A stretch of DNA of 64,000 nt from Scytalidium lignicola. Its lineage: Eukaryota; Ascomycota; Leotiomycetes. The notes below the pieces were generated by a model that had not been told where the DNA came from, made no database searches, and worked only from the letters and a program-made list of their open reading frames with translations. Positions 58,891 to 64,000 of this stretch are shown one piece after another. The translations under genes and the position numbers were made by a program. The stretch covers positions 62,001 to 126,000 of the forward strand of contig NCSJ02000075.1 of assembly GCA_002812745.2 (NCBI GenBank). The letters run 5' to 3'. How positions within the stretch are numbered: the first letter of the stretch is position 1; every line of letters begins with the position of its first letter.

Positions 58891-60010
58891 ATGGCAGACA
58901 CAGCTCTCCCCACCAGGCCAGCTGGTGGGAAGAACATCGTTTTCACCGGTGGCAGCGGCAAAGCAGGACGCCATGTACTCCCGTACCTCGTTGAAAAGGG
59001 CCACAAGATCTTGAACCTAGATCTAGTTCCATTCCCAGATCCTGCCGCCGATATTTACACTCTAAAGACGGACCTCACGCAATCTGGACAGGTCTTCAAT
59101 GCCTTGACATCGCATTATAACATGGCCGGCTTTGGCAACAAGAGTCTACCCCAGCCGCCGGATGTTGTGATTCATTTTGCAGCATATGCGAGGAACCTGC
59201 TAGTTCCCGATAATGAAACCTTCCACGGAAATGTGACCAGTACTTATAATGTTATCGAAGCTGGTAAGGGTTTCCTAGTATCCTTTTTGGGGGGTAGTAA
59301 AGTGAATGCTGAAAATGTAAACGGTATTAGCCTGTAAATTAGGCGTCAAGAAGATCATCATTGCTAGCAGCGAAACCACATACGGGGTGTGCTTTGCTCA
59401 AGGAGAGTCGGATTACCACTGCTTCCCGCTGGAAGAAGATTACGATGTCGACCCCGAGGATTCATACGCTTTAAGCAAGATTTGCGGAGAGAAGACGGCA
59501 AGAGCAGTAAGTTGCAATTGCTCCTAGAAGCTTTAAAAAAAATCAGAACTAAAACCTCTGAAATTAGTTTGCACGCCGATTTGGTGTTGATATCTACGTT
59601 CTTCGAGTAGGCAATGTCATCGAGCCACATGAATGTAAGTTCTTCTTTTTAAGGTATTCCCATCCTCAATAGCATCACGTCACTAATGATCTTCAGACGC
59701 TCTAAACTTCCCCAAGTATATCGCCAACCCTCCCTCCCGTAAGCGCAACGCCTGGTCTTACATTGATGCACGGGACCTTGGTCAAATCTGCGATCTGGCG
59801 ATTAAGAAAAGTGGACTAGGTTTCCAGATATTTAATGCTACGAACGATACGATCACCGTGAAAGGTACAACTAAGGAATTCTTGCAGAAGGAATGCCCGA
59901 ATGTCAAGATCACGAGGGAGATGGGTGAATATGAAGCTCCGTTGAGCAATCGCAAGATCAGAGAGGTGCTAGGATTTAAAGATGTGCACGACTGGAGGAA
60001 GTATGTTTAA
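58891..60010 (+). CDS. NAD-dependent epimerase/dehydratase (extended SDR)
   Basis: Soluble Rossmann-fold enzyme, 309 residues from exons 58891-59263, 59331-59506, 59568-59634 and 59697-60010. The nucleotide motif is GGSGKAGRHVLPYL (GxxGxxG form), followed by acidic NLDLVPFPDP. Further motifs: VVIHFAAYARNLLVPDNETF, NVTSTYNVIEA, KKIIIASSETTYG (catalytic Ser/Thr), SYALSK (YxxxK pair), RVGNVIEPHEY, NAWSYIDARDLGQICDLAIK and NATNDTITVKGTT. Sequence suggests nucleotide-sugar or small-molecule dehydratase/epimerase activity; substrate not readable. All introns are GT-AG and 57-67 bp. A TCC tract lies upstream. Confidence 0.92.
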
Positions 60011-60325
60011 TAACATTGAGGGAATTATCTACAAGAATATAGTGGTACAGTTAGATACATGATATATTGGCGCGAGAAGAACTAAATTATGAGAGGTTCA
60101 GAATCATCTCTATTAGCTATTCTTGATGATATATGTCTATTGAGTTGAGTTCGCTCGAGGTACATTCTCGCCGTCCTGACATCATGACGTCATATCGCAG
60201 CGGGGAGCAGTTGCTTGTAATCACCCGACATGACCTCCCTCTTGTTGATCTTCTCGACCAACGACGACAACAACACACTTCTACCGATCTCAATCGACTT
60301 GATCGTCTCTCCATTAGCCCTAGAT
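60011..60325. other. Intergenic
   Basis: 315 bp. Overlapping frames on both strands at 60117-60378 are artefacts of GC-balanced sequence upstream of the next gene. Confidence 0.5.
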
Positions 60326-61103
60326 ATGTCGTCCGACTCAATCGCCGCCTTTCGCAAAGGCATATCAACCGATCTCAAAAAGCTCGCAGACCAGCACCTT
60401 CAGCACGAGTATGTCATCCCGCTGCCCACCCTCCCTGCATTTGATTACCTTCTTAATAGACAATATCACTAACATTACTAACACGTGAATTGCGCATATA
60501 ATGTAGTCTCCGACAAGCAGATCGCGATACGATAAAAACCGCCGCAAGCAAGATCACCACGCACACCTACGTCGGAACAATCGTCGGCCTGGGCCTGGGG
60601 TTAGCACTGGGCTGGCGACTACGGCAGAACCGCCTGCAGTTATTCCAAGCACTTCGAACAGCAGAGCGGCCCACACATCTAGTATTTGCAGATGGTCGAC
60701 AAGGTAAGAGTTTTTCCTTTTCCTCCTTTTATCAGTAGAGAAGACTCTCCCAGAACACACTCCAACATTCTATCTGGTTTAGATCTCTTTTCTTTCCTTT
60801 CTTCGGACTAACTTTGATAAACCAGAGGCGATCCCGGATGTTACACCGTGGTTGCAACCTTCAGTAGTCGGCGATATAGCGGCATACACTTTCTTCGCCT
60901 TCGGAGGCATGTTTCTGGGCGGAGAATGCGGGCTTTTAAGTGGTGCAACTGCTGGGCGAAGAACGATTATGAGAGATCCAGAGACGAGAAGCAGGATTGA
61001 AAAGGCGTATTTGAACTACAGGATAGATGTGTTGAAGAAGCAGACGGAGGTGTTGCAGAATAGTCGTGCGGGGCTGGATGGTGTGGAGCCTATATTGTGG
61101 TAG
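60326..61103 (+). CDS. Small membrane protein with two Gly-rich helices
   Basis: A 185-residue protein from exons 60326-60408, 60507-60703 and 60826-61103. The start MSSDSIAAFRKGISTDLKKL leads to a helix TYVGTIVGLGLGLALGWRLR, then an exposed loop with ERPTHLVFADGRQEAIPDVT. The second helix is VVGDIAAYTFFAFGGMFLGG, and the tail is charged and coiled-coil-like (ETRSRIEKAYLNYRIDVLKK). The helix-loop-helix form with Gly-rich helices is conserved in Pezizomycotina, and mitochondrial or ER membrane location is likely, but I cannot name a function. It starts about 315 bp after the epimerase on the same strand. Confidence 0.75.
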
Positions 61104-62557
61104 GTGGATTGTAGTGATGGAAGGGGGNNTTGGGGGGAATCTTGGTTTTGAAACGCGGAAAATTTGAACTTCCTGGAGGTGACATTTATCTGAGGCTGGA
61201 TGAAGACGTATTTTTGAGCTAATTCAACTTGAATGGAGAAGACTGGACCCTTTCTATGTCATTGTAAATACGAAGACAGTTATGCTTTGAGAAAGGTAAT
61301 CCCCCAAAGAGAGAAATGCCTGACACAATGGCGATTACCTTGAACTGATTCTAGGTCTGCAACCAGTGCCCAATGCTTTTATAGTTTAATAACTGTTATA
61401 CTAGGTAAGAATATTCACAGTGGTATGGACCATATGTATAATAGATGATGCCGGAGTCTTTATTGATTGAATGTCTCTACAGCTGCTACTACTATGCAGT
61501 AATCCAGCAGGTCTATTGTCGAGCTAGAGGTAGTTTCCTCTTTAGACCTGAAGTAGGATAAAAGCTGCGACTTTTAAATCAGCTCTCTCCGCAATTCCCA
61601 GGTAGATGCCCCCGAATAGGTGGGTGTATGCGTTATCCTTCATAAACATGAAATGAGATGCCCTACGCAAGGAAGGGCCGGTGAAAGAGAACAACCACTT
61701 GAAGTTATGATTGCAGTTCACAACGGCGAAGTTTATCCAACTTAGTGTTATCTACTACAAGTCCATCCTTCTATCACACTCCGAGGTCAAAGACTGTACA
61801 GAGTGTACCCATACCTGTAATGCCATCTTTCGCGTTGCAAATTTAGCTGCATGCAAAATATTTCGAACTTTGGACAGGGTATATATTGTACATGGGATGT
61901 GTTCTATTTTTGATCATCCATGCTAGCCGTGGAGCCCTGGGAGTAATACAAGCCTCTCTGTGCCCACTCTGACTGTATTCCTCAATGCCACCTAGGTTAT
62001 TGGGACAAATTTAGAGTAGGCAGTTAATGCAAATAAAAAANGGCCCGATATTTTCAATGCGGCTCACACTTTAACGTCATATCACTTTATTCGAACCCTT
62101 CTTCATTAATCTATAAATATCAAACAGTAAGTTTCAAGCCTCAAAAATATATTTAAATGTGTACTTCGGAGGAGTGAACCGAAAGTATTTCTCGAAATCC
62201 TTGCAGCAGTTTAACATCCTAATTTTATATCATTTTCCGAGCCCGAATTTATAGAAATTACATCACTCATAATTAAGTTATTTAGAAAATATGATAGTTT
62301 CTCTAAATTCAAGTTAAATAATCTAACCCTAAACTTTTGCCACGAAGAAAAATTATATAATACAAGCTGTGTCATAATTGGCGTGATAGAACATCCATAA
62401 GTGGAGGAGGAAGATATAAATTAATACTATATCTCGAGGTGATATGAGTCTGTTTTCGCTGGTGTTTGACATAACGAATAGGAGATGTAGGGGGTTTACA
62501 AACTTCAATTGGTCCCATGTGCAATCTTGGAGCAAGAGGGGAGTGCAGATCTAGAAA
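61104..62557. other. AT-rich intergenic
   Basis: About 1.45 kb with no gene. NN at about 61127 and an N near 62041 lie next to G and A runs. The frame 61711-61926 has no family features. Confidence 0.5.
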
Positions 62558-63958
62558 TTACCTTGCATCCTTCTTCTCTTCTCCCGTTTTCGACGAAGCT
62601 GCATCCTTATCTGCAGCCCTCAAAGCCTCAATTTTACCCTGCTTCCTTTTTCCCTTAATCTCGTTGACCGCTTTCTCAATATCTTGGTCAGTCTTACTCT
62701 CACCCTTCATCCTTGCTTCGGTCTCCTCAACCTGCTTTCGCGTTTTGTCATCCTCGTCGCGACCGACTTCCTGAATGAGCTTCCATCGTCTCCAGAACGT
62801 TTCCTGAGATTCAGCTTCTGATTTTGCTTCATTCTCCCAGAATGCTTTGATATCATCCGGATACGTTGTGTTGCTCAGAGGCATAGAGTATGTATCGGGG
62901 TCAAACCGCACCTTGTGAAGCCACTCGTCAATTAATTGGCTTCTAAAGTCCCCCGTGCCGGGCAAATGGACGAGTAAGTCGCCAGGCTCCTGATAGCCGT
63001 TCGACCAGTTCCATTCTGGTGGAATGTCGTCGTCGCTGCCAAAGTGGTGGTAGGCATTAAACCAGCGCTGGGGAACATGCATGGTATTGTTGGCCCACCT
63101 CTCATCCTGAATCAGGAACTCCAGGGCCGTTTGCTCGTCGTACCTCAGCGGCACGTCAGGCTTGTAGACTGGGTATGACAGGCCCGCTGCGAAGAAATGC
63201 ACCGACCATTCGCAGACTCGGATGTAGAAGACGCCATCGTTGAGTCCGCCAAGATCGTTGGACACCATGAAATTGATGTGCGACCACTGGGGTTCAGGTG
63301 GCAGAAACGCTTCGAGTGGCATCTGGTTGTTCACGATGACTACGTCTGCATCGTGCCAGAAGAGCCAGTCCAGTCGCTCCGCTTGAGGTTTGGCCAGCTC
63401 CTGGACGAGGTGGTGTAGAACCAATGCATGTTTCGTCCAGAGTCCTTCGACGATGCCGCGCCGCAGAACGAAGTGACTGTAGCTGAAGCGCTGGTCATGC
63501 TCGATGTGACTCAGGAGAGCTCGCTCGTATGCTTGAGATTTGCTGGTGACTTCATCATAGTACAAGCTTGAAATCTTACCAATTCTCGACCAGACTTTTG
63601 ACTGCGATGTCGAGCTGTCGGTGGACGATTCGAGGATAGGGCCATCAATTCCTGACGCACCGTGAGCGGTGCTTGATTGAAGCCCGGTAGCAGTAGATGG
63701 GGTAAGGAGAGTAGAAGAAGTGCGCGAGTTTTCGATCGTTTTGGATGCAATTGATGTCGCAGCAGTACTAGCACCAGTGTTGGTCAAGTGAGACTGAGAC
63801 TGAGGGTGGATGAGGATAGAGGTGTTATTAGCTGTGTGAGCCAGCAGGTCATCTAAGCTCAAGACATGACGTTGATATATCCACACGATGAGGCTGAACG
63901 CTGCCAGGGCAGCGAGAACCAATCTCATGAGGTCCCCCTTTGCCCGGTAACCCAACAT
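62558..63958 (-). CDS. GT34 alpha-galactosyl/mannosyltransferase (GMA12/MNN10 type)
   Basis: Golgi type II glycosyltransferase that adds hexose to glycoprotein glycans. Intronless, 466 residues, complete. A short cytosolic N-terminus (MLGYRAKGD) precedes the anchor LMRLVLAALAAFSLIVWIYQ. A Ser/Thr-rich stem follows to about residue 125. The catalytic domain includes RFSYSHFVLRRGIVEGLWTK, LDWLFWHDADVVIVNNQMPL with the DxD metal site, NFMVSNDLGGLNDGVFYIRV, DEQTALEFLIQDERWANN and VPQRWFNAYHH, then GDLLVHLPGTGDFRSQLIDE. The tail is Lys/Glu-rich and coiled-coil-like (EETEARMKGESKTDQDIEKA). Downstream is AT-rich and the 5' flank reaches the window edge. Confidence 0.92.
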   Translation of the reverse strand: MLGYRAKGDLMRLVLAALAAFSLIVWIYQRHVLSLDDLLAHTANNTSILIHPQSQSHLTNTGASTAATSIASKTIENSRTSSTLLTPSTATGLQSSTAHGASGIDGPILESSTDSSTSQSKVWSRIGKISSLYYDEVTSKSQAYERALLSHIEHDQRFSYSHFVLRRGIVEGLWTKHALVLHHLVQELAKPQAERLDWLFWHDADVVIVNNQMPLEAFLPPEPQWSHINFMVSNDLGGLNDGVFYIRVCEWSVHFFAAGLSYPVYKPDVPLRYDEQTALEFLIQDERWANNTMHVPQRWFNAYHHFGSDDDIPPEWNWSNGYQEPGDLLVHLPGTGDFRSQLIDEWLHKVRFDPDTYSMPLSNTTYPDDIKAFWENEAKSEAESQETFWRRWKLIQEVGRDEDDKTRKQVEETEARMKGESKTDQDIEKAVNEIKGKRKQGKIEALRAADKDAASSKTGEEKKDAR

Positions 63959-64000
63959 GAGCCCCTGGATCGTGGGTCCGTTGCGCGTTGCGCCCTATTT

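Noticed and set aside
60117..60378. Overlapping frames on both strands before the small membrane protein gene
   Set aside because: They overlap the first exon or its promoter and show no conserved features.

Overview
The window reads as chromosomal DNA of a filamentous ascomycete (Pezizomycotina). Genes carry many short GT-AG introns (about 45-140 bp). Zn2Cys6 regulators, a HET-domain gene, a GPI-type wall protein and DHA1/ACS-type transporters are present. Repeats and several dead genes show C-to-T/G-to-A changes of the kind left by repeat-induced point mutation (RIP). A Leotiomycetes/Helotiales-like source is plausible, but that is only an inference from protein flavour. I see no tRNA, rRNA or CRISPR array. 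All gene models below were spliced by eye; where exon lengths are given, their sums were checked to be a multiple of three.

Layout. 0-12.4 kb: end of a secreted-protein gene (-), a long AT-rich stretch with a TIR-type repeat copy, then MFS transporter (+), Zn2Cys6 regulator (+), fumarylacetoacetase (-) and a small cupin (+). This looks like a catabolic or metabolic cluster. 13.6-15.3 kb: a 309-bp MITE-like element and a secreted Cys-rich membrane-anchored protein. 16.1-25.3 kb: Zn2Cys6 regulator divergent from a short-chain dehydrogenase, an aspartic-protease-like membrane protein with altered catalytic residues, and a proline-rich GPI-type wall protein. 25.6-31.7 kb: gene-poor and AT-rich, with decayed genes (truncated methyltransferase, effector-like secreted protein with stops, HET fragment, broken membrane protein). 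32-37 kb: a HET-domain gene and an isolated STAND/NLR N-terminal-type domain, an allorecognition-like block. 38-44 kb: regulator, ACS-type MFS transporter and 2-oxoglutarate oxygenase, possibly functionally linked. 45-52 kb: stop-riddled FAD sugar-lactone oxidase pseudogene, an aerolysin-like-fold candidate, and a decayed Zn2Cys6 regulator. 53-64 kb: mostly intact housekeeping-type genes (dienelactone hydrolase, J-domain membrane protein, DUF5672-type protein, NAD-dependent epimerase, small two-helix membrane protein, GT34 glycosyltransferase).

Several reading-frame breaks coincide with N calls or homopolymer runs, so they are more likely assembly errors than mutations. Others, such as CAR-to-TAR and TGG-to-TAG stops, look like genuine RIP-type decay.
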